NCBI GenBank assembly: GCA_000492175.2
Contig: CP097573.1
Location: 558,001-622,000 of the forward strand
From: Firmicutes bacterium ASF500
Lineage (GTDB): Bacteria; Bacillota; Clostridia; Oscillospirales; Oscillospiraceae
Length of the DNA stretch: 64,000 bases
Direction: 5' to 3'
Translations under genes and position numbers: made by a program
Shown: piece by piece, positions 11,169 to 18,341 of the stretch
How positions within the stretch are numbered: position 1 is the first letter of the stretch
How the letters are laid out: each line of letters opens with the position of its first letter
The notes under the pieces: generated by a model
Told to the model about the DNA's origin: nothing
Seen by the model: only the letters and a program-made list of their open reading frames with translations
The model's database searches: none

Positions 11169-11776
11169 TTTTCCTTGCCTCGAATCAAAATTGAAGTTTT
11201 ACAGCACAGATCGTCGATGTCGTCAGCGGTGGCGGCGGGAACGCGGTACTTGCCGCCGCACTCCTGGCAGATCAGGTCCACCGAGCTGAAATTCACGTTA
11301 AACCCCCAGCTTTTACTGCCGCAGGAGCAGGAGACGCCCCCCCGGGCGGCGATGTCCTTCAGCTCTGAGAGGATTTCCTCCATGACGATCTCGTCCAGAA
11401 AGGCCCCGTTGGAGGCCGCGTCCTCCCCCAGCTTATCCACCGCCTGCTCCAGCCGGGCGGTGGCGGCGTAGACCGGGCCCTCCTCCCCCACATAACAGCA
11501 GTCCAGCCCGGAGGCGGCGCAGGAAAAAGCCAGGGCCTTCTCCCGGATAAACGCCCGGGAGGAGCAGGAGACGGAGTGCTCCCGGCCGCAGAACAGGCAG
11601 GGCACCGTCAGCTTCACCCGGTCGGGCAGGAACTCCACCCCCATCTCCGACTTGCCGCATGGGCACTTGATATGGGCCGGGGCCGCCGCCAGGGAAAACA
11701 GGTCCCGCTCCACAATCACCGACTGCATGCAACGGGGGCAGATGTAGGACAAAAACCGCTTTGTTTCCTGTACCAT
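11165..11776 (-). CDS. Zinc-ribbon protein of unknown function (CpXC-like)
   Basis: A 203-residue cytosolic protein with at least four cysteine pairs: CPRC at the N-terminus, CPCG, CLFCG in the middle, and CSCG and CQECG near the C-terminus. This suggests two zinc ribbons. The N-terminal part recalls the CpXC domain, but the match is by eye. It is the first gene of a two-gene unit with the acyl-ACP thioesterase (four-base overlap). Role unknown; a regulatory or structural zinc protein is likely. Confidence 0.7.
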   Translation of the reverse strand: MVQETKRFLSYICPRCMQSVIVERDLFSLAAAPAHIKCPCGKSEMGVEFLPDRVKLTVPCLFCGREHSVSCSSRAFIREKALAFSCAASGLDCCYVGEEGPVYAATARLEQAVDKLGEDAASNGAFLDEIVMEEILSELKDIAARGGVSCSCGSKSWGFNVNFSSVDLICQECGGKYRVPAATADDIDDLCCKTSILIRGKEK

Positions 11777-11884
11777 GTTGGGTCGCTCCTTTGGCGTTTT
11801 CTCATGGGTATATTATAGCTCAATTTTCTGGAAAAAACAAGACGGCAAAGCCCCCGTCCATCGGACGGGGGCAAACGGCATAAT

Positions 11885-11914
11885 TTGACAAAATGTCCTG
11901 TCTCGCAGTATAAT
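11885..11914 (+). promoter_or_regulatory. Promoter of toxin mRNA, unit 1
   Basis: TTGACA, 18-base spacer, TATAAT. It drives the small hydrophobic ORF at 12024. Confidence 0.75.
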
Positions 11915-12023
11915 GGATGTGCTGAGCCCCTATGGGTAAAGCCGGAAGGGTATATCGTTACAAACGGCAGGTGGTTAGTCCCCCATCCTTGGGGGCCTTG
12001 TCCCCCGGAAAGGGGGGACCGCT

Positions 12024-12110
12024 ATGGTTACATACGAGGAGCTTTTCGCTTACTCTCTTGTGATTCTTGGCGTTGTAGGTCTGTGTTATCAGATCTTCAA
12101 AAGGAAATAG
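12024..12110 (+). CDS. Small hydrophobic peptide, holin-like type I toxin (copy 1)
   Basis: 28 residues: an N-terminal MVTYEELFAY, a hydrophobic stretch SLVILGVVGL and a basic tail FKRK. This is the pattern of the Hol_Tox/Fst-like membrane toxins of Bacillota. The ribosome site AAGGGGGG lies in a hairpin (GTCCCCC at 12000-12006 pairing with GGGGGAC at 12013-12019). A second hairpin (11980-11995) precedes it, so the full-length mRNA is probably poorly translated. The TAG stop lies in the left arm of the terminator stem. Toxicity is inferred. Confidence 0.72.
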   Translation: MVTYEELFAYSLVILGVVGLCYQIFKRK

Positions 12111-12188
12111 CCGCCCTCACGTCCAAATGAAGCGGCTATTCCTTAGCTAAATCATTCGGGACTAACCGCTTGTCACGGTATCCCTTCT
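12098..12188 (-). ncRNA. Predicted antisense RNA antitoxin, unit 1
   Basis: A leftward promoter at 12195-12222 (TTGACA, 16, TATAAT) should start an RNA near 12188. The RNA would end at the shared terminator stem (12101-12144), which on this strand is followed by TTTT. It would be complementary to the 3' end and stop codon of the toxin mRNA. Confidence 0.65.
12101..12144. terminator. Bidirectional terminator stem, unit 1
   Basis: AAGGAAATAGCCGC (12101-12114) pairs with GCGGCTATTCCTT (12132-12144). It contains the toxin stop codon TAG. In unit 2 the stem changes on both sides together, which supports the structure. Confidence 0.78.
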
Positions 12189-12194
12189 GTTATT

Positions 12195-12222
12195 ATTATA
12201 CCACACACTACCATTTTGTCAA
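12195..12222 (-). promoter_or_regulatory. Promoter of antisense RNA, unit 1
   Basis: On the minus strand: TTGACA, 16-base spacer, TATAAT. It converges on the toxin promoter at 11885. Confidence 0.75.
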
Positions 12223-12266
12223 GACAGCAAGGCCCCCGTCCGATGGACGGGGGCAAACGGCATAAT

Positions 12267-12296
12267 TTGACAAAATGTCCTGTCTCGCGGTATAAT
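12267..12296 (+). promoter_or_regulatory. Promoter of toxin mRNA, unit 2
   Basis: TTGACA, 18-base spacer, TATAAT, identical in layout to unit 1. Confidence 0.75.
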
Positions 12297-12405
12297 GGAC
12301 GTGCTGAGCCCTTATGGGTAAAGCCGGAAGGGTATATCGTTACAAACGGCAGGTGGTTAGTCCCCCATCCTTGGGGGCCTTGTCCCCCGGAAAGGGGGGA
12401 CCGCT

Positions 12406-12492
12406 ATGGTTACATACGAGGAGCTTTTCGCTTACTCTCTTGTGATTCTTGGCGTTGTAGGTCTGTGCTATCAGATCTTCAAAAGGAAATGA
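12406..12492 (+). CDS. Small hydrophobic peptide, holin-like type I toxin (copy 2)
   Basis: Encodes exactly the same 28-residue peptide as copy 1. The visible coding differences are a synonymous TGT to TGC change and a stop codon change from TAG to TGA. That pattern indicates selection on the peptide. The same RBS-masking hairpin is present upstream. Confidence 0.72.
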   Translation: MVTYEELFAYSLVILGVVGLCYQIFKRK

Positions 12493-12566
12493 CCGCCCCT
12501 TAGCCCCGGCGCGGTCATTCCTTTGACCATATTCTGGGACTAACCGCTTGTCACGGTATCCCTTCT
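12476..12566 (-). ncRNA. Predicted antisense RNA antitoxin, unit 2
   Basis: A leftward promoter at 12573-12600 (TTGACA, 16, TATAAT) gives an RNA from about 12566 to the terminator stem at 12483-12523. The loop sequence of this stem differs from unit 1, so each antisense RNA may be specific for its own mRNA. Confidence 0.65.
12483..12523. terminator. Bidirectional terminator stem, unit 2
   Basis: AAGGAAATGACCGC (12483-12496) pairs with GCGGTCATTCCTT (12511-12523). Compared with unit 1, TAGCC/GGCTA has become TGACC/GGTCA on both arms. Confidence 0.78.
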
Positions 12567-12572
12567 GTTATT

Positions 12573-12600
12573 ATTATACCACATACTCCCGTCTTGTCAA
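12573..12600 (-). promoter_or_regulatory. Promoter of antisense RNA, unit 2
   Basis: On the minus strand: TTGACA, 16-base spacer, TATAAT. Confidence 0.75.
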
Positions 12601-12657
12601 GACGGCGGGGCACCCGTCCGACAAGCCGGAAGCACTTGCGGGGGCGCTCCCTTGCGC

Positions 12658-14142
12658 TTAGAAGTGGGTAAAGCCCAGGTCGCTCAGTTTGTAGCCGTTG
12701 GGCTTTAGTATCTCATTCCTCAAAGCCTTCAGCATGATCTGCACATTCACCGCGCCGTTTTTCGCATCGAAAGACTGATCGGAGCCGTCATAGCTGTCGA
12801 AGGTCAGAGCCTCTGTCCAATCGGTGAAGCTCGCCGGGTCAATCTGGAATGTGCCACTATAGCTCCAGCTGCCCATGATGCTGCTGCTGGTACTGACCGT
12901 GTCGCTGAATGAGCCCCGATAGGGCCCTCCGTCAGGGGACAGCTCCAGTGTGTAGGAGGTCGCGCCGGATATCGCATATGCCCCTGTCCCACCGGAATAA
13001 ATGCTGGCCCTCAGGGTCACCAGCCCGGTGTCCGGGTCGGCATAGATTTGATATGTCCAATCCTTATTGGTGCCAAGTGACCCTAAGATGTCCAGATAGC
13101 AGGCGTACTGCCCTTTGAAATCGCCGTAGGTCGTCATCTTGCCGTTGGTTGTCACGTACTTGACCAGGAAGTCATTAATGGGGTCCCGCTCCGCCAGCCA
13201 ATCCAAAGCCGCGTTTAACTGCACCTGCACCTGATCGCATACAGAAGAGGACGCCCTCCTCTCATAGCGGTATCCTGTTGTATCTTGAATATAATTTTCC
13301 GCCAGATTGATGGTTCTGATTTGGAGCTTGGATCCGCCAGAATAGTATTGTGAATCTCCAGAACTTTGGATTGATCCATCATTTTCCAGCACATATCTCA
13401 TGCCATCAAAGTATAGCACATAGTTGACGCCCTCAATGTCGCCCTGAAAATCATTATCGAATTCTGTAATGGTTCCATTTATTATTTGATTGTTGGTCCC
13501 TTGTATAACTGCCCACGTATATTGGTCGCCGGAAATAATAAACTCTCGGGGGCTCAACTTCCAGTCATATGGAGCCATTGTTGCGGTCCATACCCCTTGC
13601 AGATCTGCCAGGGTAATCTTTCCGTCCTCCGCCGGAGCGCTTCCGGTGTTCAGGAACACGCCCCGCTCAGCGGACCAGTCCACCTGGAAGCCCAGGGCGG
13701 CACCCAGGTCACGGAGCTTGAAGTAGGTGTAGTCCCCGCCGGCGTCGTCGGTGAGAATGATGGACTCCAGGTCCGCCTCCTGACCGTTCACCTTCACCGC
13801 CCCGGAGCCGGTGCGGTAAGCCCGGTCGCCGGAGTAGGGGGTGGTCATCTCGCCGCCCGCGTCTGTGTAAGCGGTCCCGGTGGTGACGCTGATGGCTCCG
13901 TCATAGCCCACAGAGAACTGGGCCTTGGTGCCGTTGAGGACGTGAGCCACATCCCGCAGCTTCACATAGTTGGTGGGGTTGCCGTTTGCGTCCTTCAGGG
14001 CGTACATCTGGAACTCCACCTTTTTGCCGTCTACCTCCACCGCCTGGGTAGAGGCGTAGGCCGTCCCCTCCACCGCAAAGGCTGCGGGCAGTAGCGACAG
14101 CGTCATTGCCAACGCCAGCGCCGCCGAAAGGATTTTCTTCAT
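12658..14142 (-). CDS. Secreted protein with copper-amine-oxidase-like stalk domains
   Basis: A 494-residue exported protein. Residues 1-24 are a signal peptide (MKKILSAALALAMTLSLLPA). Two repeats of the stalk-domain type common in Clostridia surface proteins follow, marked by NYVKLRDVAHVLNGTKAQF and TYFKLRDLGAALGFQVDW. The C-terminal 300 residues carry no motif I recognise. The region from about 170 reads like a small beta-rich lipocalin-type module (LQGVWTATMAPYDWKLSPRE). The ATG at 14142 follows GGAGG; an upstream in-frame extension has no such site. Its last codons adjoin the toxin-antitoxin array. Function unknown; a cell-surface role is likely. Confidence 0.75.
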   Translation of the reverse strand: MKKILSAALALAMTLSLLPAAFAVEGTAYASTQAVEVDGKKVEFQMYALKDANGNPTNYVKLRDVAHVLNGTKAQFSVGYDGAISVTTGTAYTDAGGEMTTPYSGDRAYRTGSGAVKVNGQEADLESIILTDDAGGDYTYFKLRDLGAALGFQVDWSAERGVFLNTGSAPAEDGKITLADLQGVWTATMAPYDWKLSPREFIISGDQYTWAVIQGTNNQIINGTITEFDNDFQGDIEGVNYVLYFDGMRYVLENDGSIQSSGDSQYYSGGSKLQIRTINLAENYIQDTTGYRYERRASSSVCDQVQVQLNAALDWLAERDPINDFLVKYVTTNGKMTTYGDFKGQYACYLDILGSLGTNKDWTYQIYADPDTGLVTLRASIYSGGTGAYAISGATSYTLELSPDGGPYRGSFSDTVSTSSSIMGSWSYSGTFQIDPASFTDWTEALTFDSYDGSDQSFDAKNGAVNVQIMLKALRNEILKPNGYKLSDLGFTHF

Positions 14143-14179
14143 GCTATCATTCCTCCGTTTCTCGTTTTGAGCCCCCTTT

Positions 14180-14256
14180 AGCTTCGGCAATGCCGAAGCT
14201 AAGAAGGGTACCCTTCTTAGCTTCGGCAATGCCGAAGCTAAGAAGGGTACCCTTCT
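14180..14256. repeat. Two tandem 39-bp units, each made of two palindromes
   Basis: Each unit is a near-perfect palindrome AGCTTCGGCAATGCCGAAGC(T) followed by the perfect 18-base palindrome AAGAAGGGTACCCTTCTT. They lie 38 bases upstream of the secreted stalk-protein start. Single-stranded forms would fold into four consecutive hairpins. Confidence 0.85.
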
Positions 14257-14390
14257 GGAATTATGATATCATACTCTCCCAGCCATTGCAAGTATGCTGG
14301 TTGCATAGGGTCTGCACACTTTTTCTTAACAAATGAAATAACACCAGCTCCTTGTTGTCCAGACGATGGGAGGCCGGCCAATTTTACCCG

Positions 14391-15803
14391 TCAGCTCCGT
14401 TTCGCCTGCTTCAGCGCCTTTACCACAAGGCCCGTCAGGGCGAAGAGGCCGATGGCGTTGGGAATGACCATCAGGTTGTTGAACATATCGGACAGCTCCC
14501 AGACCAGGTCGTTGGAGGCCAGGGTGCCCAGGAAGATGAAGGCCAGGGCAATCACCGTGTACACCACGGTGGCCCTCTTCCCGAAGAGGTAGGCCACGTT
14601 GATCTTCCCGAAGAGGTTCCACCCCAGGATGGTGGAGAAGGCGAAGAAGAACAGGCAGACGGCCACAAACATAGCTCCCAGCTCCTCCCCCCAGACGGAG
14701 CCGAAGGCGGTCTGAGCCAGGTTGGCCTTGCCGATGGTCTCGGTGATCGGGCCTGTATAGCCCCCGGCCAGGGGGCCACCGCCGGCGTAGAGGGTGGAGA
14801 TAATCACCAGGGCGTTGAGGGTGAGGACGATAAAGGTGTCGATAAACACGCCCACCATCGCCACCACGCCCTGATCGTGGGGCTGGGCCACGTTGGCCAG
14901 GGCGTGGGCGTGGGGGGTGGAGCCCATGCCCGCCTCATTGGAGAACAGTCCCCGCTTGGCTCCCTGGCTCAGGGCGATTTTCAGCGCCGCGCCGAAGCCG
15001 CCGCCCAGAATGGCCTGGGGCTGGAAGGCGTATTGGAAGATCATGCCAAAGGTGGCGGGGATATACTGGGCGCGCATCACCAGCACCACGCAGCCCCCCA
15101 GCACAAAGAGCACGGCCATCACGGGGACCACCTTCTCGGTGACGGCGGCCAGACGCTGGACGCCCCCCAGAAAGATCGCGCCGCAGATGAGGACCAGCGC
15201 CACGCCGACCATCCAGCCGGGGACGTGGAAGGCGGTCTCAAAGGTGGAGCTGATGGAGTTGGACTGCACCATACAGCCGAAGAAGCCCAGGGCCAGGATA
15301 ATGGCTACGGAGAAAAATCCCGCCAGGAATTTGCCGAAGGAGCCCTGGAATGCGGTGGTGATGTAGTAGACGGGACCGCCCTGGATGTTGCCGTCCTTGT
15401 CCTTCACCCGGGTCTCCTGGGCCAGCACAGCTTCGGAGTAGATGGTAGCCATGCCGAAAAAGGCTATGATCCACATCCAGAAGATGGCCCCCGGGCCGCC
15501 GGTCAGGATAGCTCCCGAGGCGCCCACGATGTTGCCGGTGCCCACCTGGGCGGCAATGGCGGTAGCCAGGGCCTGGAAGGAGCTCATTCCGCTCTGCTGC
15601 TTCCCGCCGAACAGGGAGACGCTGCCAAAGACCCGGCGCATACCCTCGCCGAAGCAGCGGATCTGAACAAAGCGGGTCTTGATGGAGAACCAGAGGCCCA
15701 CCGCGATGAGCAGGCCCACCAGGATGTAGTCCGAGAGATAGGCGTTGACGGTCTGCACCCTGGGCAGAAGGGTGTCCTGTACTTGCTGCATGACTTGCTG
15801 CAT
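14391..15803 (-). CDS. Alanine/glycine:cation symporter (AgcS family), glycine-riboswitch controlled
   Basis: Sodium-coupled amino acid symporter, 470 residues with about 11 membrane segments. The family signature AAQVGTGNIVGASGA is near residue 85, and LFSNEAGMGSTPHAHA near 290. The start codon follows GAGGAGG. A glycine riboswitch and a terminator hairpin in the 300-base leader show that glycine levels control expression, so glycine is the likely substrate. A paralogue lies at 20415. Confidence 0.93.
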   Translation of the reverse strand: MQQVMQQVQDTLLPRVQTVNAYLSDYILVGLLIAVGLWFSIKTRFVQIRCFGEGMRRVFGSVSLFGGKQQSGMSSFQALATAIAAQVGTGNIVGASGAILTGGPGAIFWMWIIAFFGMATIYSEAVLAQETRVKDKDGNIQGGPVYYITTAFQGSFGKFLAGFFSVAIILALGFFGCMVQSNSISSTFETAFHVPGWMVGVALVLICGAIFLGGVQRLAAVTEKVVPVMAVLFVLGGCVVLVMRAQYIPATFGMIFQYAFQPQAILGGGFGAALKIALSQGAKRGLFSNEAGMGSTPHAHALANVAQPHDQGVVAMVGVFIDTFIVLTLNALVIISTLYAGGGPLAGGYTGPITETIGKANLAQTAFGSVWGEELGAMFVAVCLFFFAFSTILGWNLFGKINVAYLFGKRATVVYTVIALAFIFLGTLASNDLVWELSDMFNNLMVIPNAIGLFALTGLVVKALKQAKRS

Positions 15804-15819
15804 GATAATTCCTCCTCAG

Positions 15820-15853
15820 AAAAAATAAAAGGAACGGCCCACCGGCCGCTCCG
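15820..15853 (-). terminator. Leader terminator between glycine riboswitch and symporter gene
   Basis: On the minus strand, GGAGCGGCC-GGTG-GGCCGTTCC is followed by TTTTATTTTTT. It sits after the riboswitch and 17 bases before the start codon of the symporter, as expected for the expression platform. Confidence 0.8.
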
Positions 15854-15894
15854 AAAAAGAGAACGCGAAAATGGCGGACACACGGTCCGCACGT

Positions 15895-16058
15895 TCCACT
15901 CCGTCCTTTTACCTGAGAGATTCAGCCGCGCGTCTCCGCGCCGCCTTGCACCTTCGGTACCCGTTTCCGGGCTTCTCCAGAGCCACATCCATTCCCGGTC
16001 CTCGCTTGCTGACAAGCGCCTGAGAGTTTTACTCCTTCGGCAGACTTTCGTCATTTTT
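15895..16058 (-). promoter_or_regulatory. Glycine riboswitch (tandem; first aptamer divergent)
   Basis: On the minus strand, a complete aptamer reads CTGGAGAAGCCC, TACCGAAGGTGCAAGG, then GAATCTCTCAGGTAAAAGGA (about 15905-15987). Upstream, the 3' half of another aptamer, TGCCGAAGGAGTAAAACTCTCAGGC (given as 16018-16042), is clear, but its 5' GGAGAG half is not obvious. This order matches the tandem gcvT-type glycine riboswitch. Confidence 0.88.
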
Positions 16059-16127
16059 CCAGGAACTTCACTTGCCGGTATTCAATTATCCCGCCCCGCG
16101 GCCCGTTCCGCCGCTGGACTTATTCTG

Positions 16128-16156
16128 ACTATAGCACGACTTCCGTCGAATTGCAA
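16128..16156 (-). promoter_or_regulatory. Promoter of the glycine-riboswitch leader
   Basis: On the minus strand: TTGCAA, 17-base spacer, TATAGT, upstream of the riboswitch. Confidence 0.6.
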
Positions 16157-16267
16157 TTAGATATTTTCGACAAAACGCGGGGCGTTTTACCTCGATTATT
16201 CTGTAAATCCGGGAACCCCCGCCGCCGTCCGTTCATAGGATGGGTAAAATTCGGGAGGTGCATTGCT

Positions 16268-17008
16268 ATGCCCATCATATACTTATCCCCCAGCACACAG
16301 GAGTGGAATCAATACGTCAACGGCGGAACAGAGGAGGAATGGATGAATCTTCTGGCCGACAAGATGGTCCCCTATCTGGACGCCTCCGGCATCCGGTACA
16401 CCCGGAACACCCCGGACATGACGGCCGCCTCCTCCATCGCCGCCTCCAACGCGGGGAACTACGATTTCCATCTGGCCCTCCACTCCAACGCCGCCGCCGG
16501 GGCCCAGGCGGGCAAGGCCCGGGGGTCCATCGTCTTCTACTACCCCGGCAGCGCCGACGGCAAGCGGGCGGCGGAGCTCATCGCCGACGGATTGAAAACC
16601 ATCTACCCAGACCCCAACAAGGTGCGCACCGAGGCCACCACCACCCTGGGGGAGGTGGCCCGGGTCCGGGCCCCCTCCGTCCTCATCGAGCTGGCCTTCC
16701 ACGACAACCCGGAGGACGCCGCCTGGATCAAGAACAACCTGGACAGCGCCGCCCGGGTGATCGTCCTGGCCCTGACGGAATACTTCAACATCCCCTTTTT
16801 TGAGTCGGAGCACCGCCGCCAGGGGGTGGTGGACGTGGAGTGGGGCAATCTGAACATCCGCTCCCGGCCCAGCACCTCCGCGCCTATTGTCGCCCAGGCC
16901 CCTGACGGCGCTCCCCTCACCATCATCAACACCGACAACGGCTGGCACCTGGTCAACTACAACGGCGTCATCGGATACGCCAGCGGCCAGTATGTGACGG
17001 TGGTCTGA
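16268..17008 (+). CDS. N-acetylmuramoyl-L-alanine amidase with SH3b domain
   Basis: Peptidoglycan amidase-3 type hydrolase, 246 residues. The catalytic domain covers about 1-175 (IYLSPSTQEWNQYVNGGTEE, LALHSNAA, SVLIELAFHDN). A bacterial SH3 domain (about 188-246, ending IGYASGQYVTVV) should bind the wall. No signal peptide is seen, as in mother-cell spore hydrolases or phage-type endolysins. The ATG follows GGGAGGTG. The next gene, another wall or cortex hydrolase, starts 14 bases downstream, so the pair is probably one transcript acting on spore cortex or cell wall. Confidence 0.85.
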   Translation: MPIIYLSPSTQEWNQYVNGGTEEEWMNLLADKMVPYLDASGIRYTRNTPDMTAASSIAASNAGNYDFHLALHSNAAAGAQAGKARGSIVFYYPGSADGKRAAELIADGLKTIYPDPNKVRTEATTTLGEVARVRAPSVLIELAFHDNPEDAAWIKNNLDSAARVIVLALTEYFNIPFFESEHRRQGVVDVEWGNLNIRSRPSTSAPIVAQAPDGAPLTIINTDNGWHLVNYNGVIGYASGQYVTVV

Positions 17009-17022
17009 AAGGAGGCAATGTT

Positions 17023-18300
17023 ATGGATATCCATGTCGTTCAGCCGGGGGACAGTATGTATCAGCTGGCCCAGCAATACGGCGTCCCCATGGAGAGGCTG
17101 ATTCAGGACAATCAGCTCCCCGACCCCTCCCGGCTGGTGGTGGGGCAGACCATCGTGGTCCAGTACCCCGAGCTGACCCACACCGTCCGGGCGGGGGATT
17201 CGCTGTACTCCATCGCCCAGACGCACAATACCACCGTGGCCCAGCTTCTGCGGAACAACCCCGCCCTCCAGGGCCGGGACCTGCTCTACCCCGGACAGAC
17301 CATTGTGGTCAAATACGCCTCCCGGCCCCTGGGGACCCTCACCGTCAACTCCTACGCCTACCCCACCATTGATCGAAACCTGCTCCGGGCCACCCTGCCC
17401 TATCTGTCCCTCCTCACCCCCTTCACCTACCGGTTTGACGAGGAGGAGCTCATCCCCCTCCGGGACGAGGCCCTGGTGAACGCCGCCCTCCAGAGCCGGG
17501 TGGCCCCCGTCCTCCACCTGTCCAACCTGGACGAGAACGAGCGCTTTTCCGGCGAGCTGGCCCACGAGCTGCTGGAGGACGAGGACGACCAGAAGGAGCT
17601 GATTGAGGAGATCGTCCGCACGGCGGAGCGGCGGGGCTATCAGTGGGTGGACGTGGACTTTGAATACCTCCGGGCGGAGGACGCCCGCCCCTACGCCCGG
17701 TTCCTGGCCCGTCTGCGCCGGGCTTTGGCCCCCGGGGGACGGCCCCTTATGGCCGCTCTGGCCCCCAAAACCTCCGCCGACCAGCCGGGGCGGCTCTATG
17801 AGGGCATCGACTACCACCTGATCGCCCAGTCGGTGGACTACGCCCTTCTCATGACCTACGACTGGGGCAACCTCAGCGGCCCGCCCATGGCGGTGGCCCC
17901 CCTGCCCGAGGTCCGCCGGGTGGTGGAGTACGCCCTCACCGAGTTCACCCCCAGCCAGCTTTTCCTGGGCGTCCCCAACTACGGCTATGACTGGTCCCTG
18001 CCTTACCGCCAGGGGGGCAGGACCAGGTCGCTGAACAATGTGGAGGCCGTCCGCCTGGCCTGGGGCCGCCGCACCGCCATCCGATACGACGAACAGGCCC
18101 AGGCCCCCTGGTTCCGCTACGTGGACGGCCAGGGCGGCGAACACGAGGTCTGGTTTGAGGACGCCCGCTCCATCCAGGCCAAGGTCCGGCTGGCCCTGGA
18201 TTACGGCCTGTACGGCATTGGCGTGTGGAATCTGGACCGCCCCTTCCCCCAGGGCTGGGCGGTGGTCAACGCTATGGCGGAGATTCGGAGCGAGATGTAG
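17023..18300 (+). CDS. LysM-GH18 hydrolase, SleL/YaaH-like spore cortex enzyme
   Basis: 425 residues. Two LysM peptidoglycan-binding repeats (about 3-47 and 52-98, each ending GQTIVV) are followed by a glycoside hydrolase 18 barrel. The catalytic signature VDVDFEYL places the acid Glu at residue 214. This layout is that of SleL/YaaH, an N-acetylglucosaminidase that breaks down cortex fragments during germination. No signal peptide, in line with synthesis in the mother cell. Co-transcribed with the amidase upstream. The germination role is inferred from the family. Confidence 0.87.
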   Translation: MDIHVVQPGDSMYQLAQQYGVPMERLIQDNQLPDPSRLVVGQTIVVQYPELTHTVRAGDSLYSIAQTHNTTVAQLLRNNPALQGRDLLYPGQTIVVKYASRPLGTLTVNSYAYPTIDRNLLRATLPYLSLLTPFTYRFDEEELIPLRDEALVNAALQSRVAPVLHLSNLDENERFSGELAHELLEDEDDQKELIEEIVRTAERRGYQWVDVDFEYLRAEDARPYARFLARLRRALAPGGRPLMAALAPKTSADQPGRLYEGIDYHLIAQSVDYALLMTYDWGNLSGPPMAVAPLPEVRRVVEYALTEFTPSQLFLGVPNYGYDWSLPYRQGGRTRSLNNVEAVRLAWGRRTAIRYDEQAQAPWFRYVDGQGGEHEVWFEDARSIQAKVRLALDYGLYGIGVWNLDRPFPQGWAVVNAMAEIRSEM

Positions 18301-18341
18301 GGAAAACTACCAGCGGGCGCACAATGTACGCTCGCTGGCCT

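Larger units (their letters stand above)
11841..12607. repeat. Two tandem copies of a ~380 bp type I toxin-antitoxin-like unit
   Basis: Copy 1 spans about 11841-12225 and copy 2 about 12222-12607. Each copy has, in order: a GC hairpin (11850-11872, 12232-12254), a rightward promoter, an RBS-masking hairpin, a 28-codon hydrophobic ORF, a bidirectional terminator stem that includes the stop codon, and a leftward promoter at the right end. The two copies are nearly identical except in the terminator loop and a few synonymous or compensatory positions. Confidence 0.85.

Noticed and set aside
11885..12503. 81- and 95-codon frames crossing the toxin-like units (for example 11885-12130, 12216-12503)
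   Set aside because: They run through promoter, hairpins and the conserved small ORF in another frame. Their similarity only reflects the tandem duplication of the DNA.
11841..12607. CRISPR array
   Set aside because: The repeat period is about 380 bp, with promoters and an ORF inside each unit. There are no short regular repeats with unique spacers and no cas genes.
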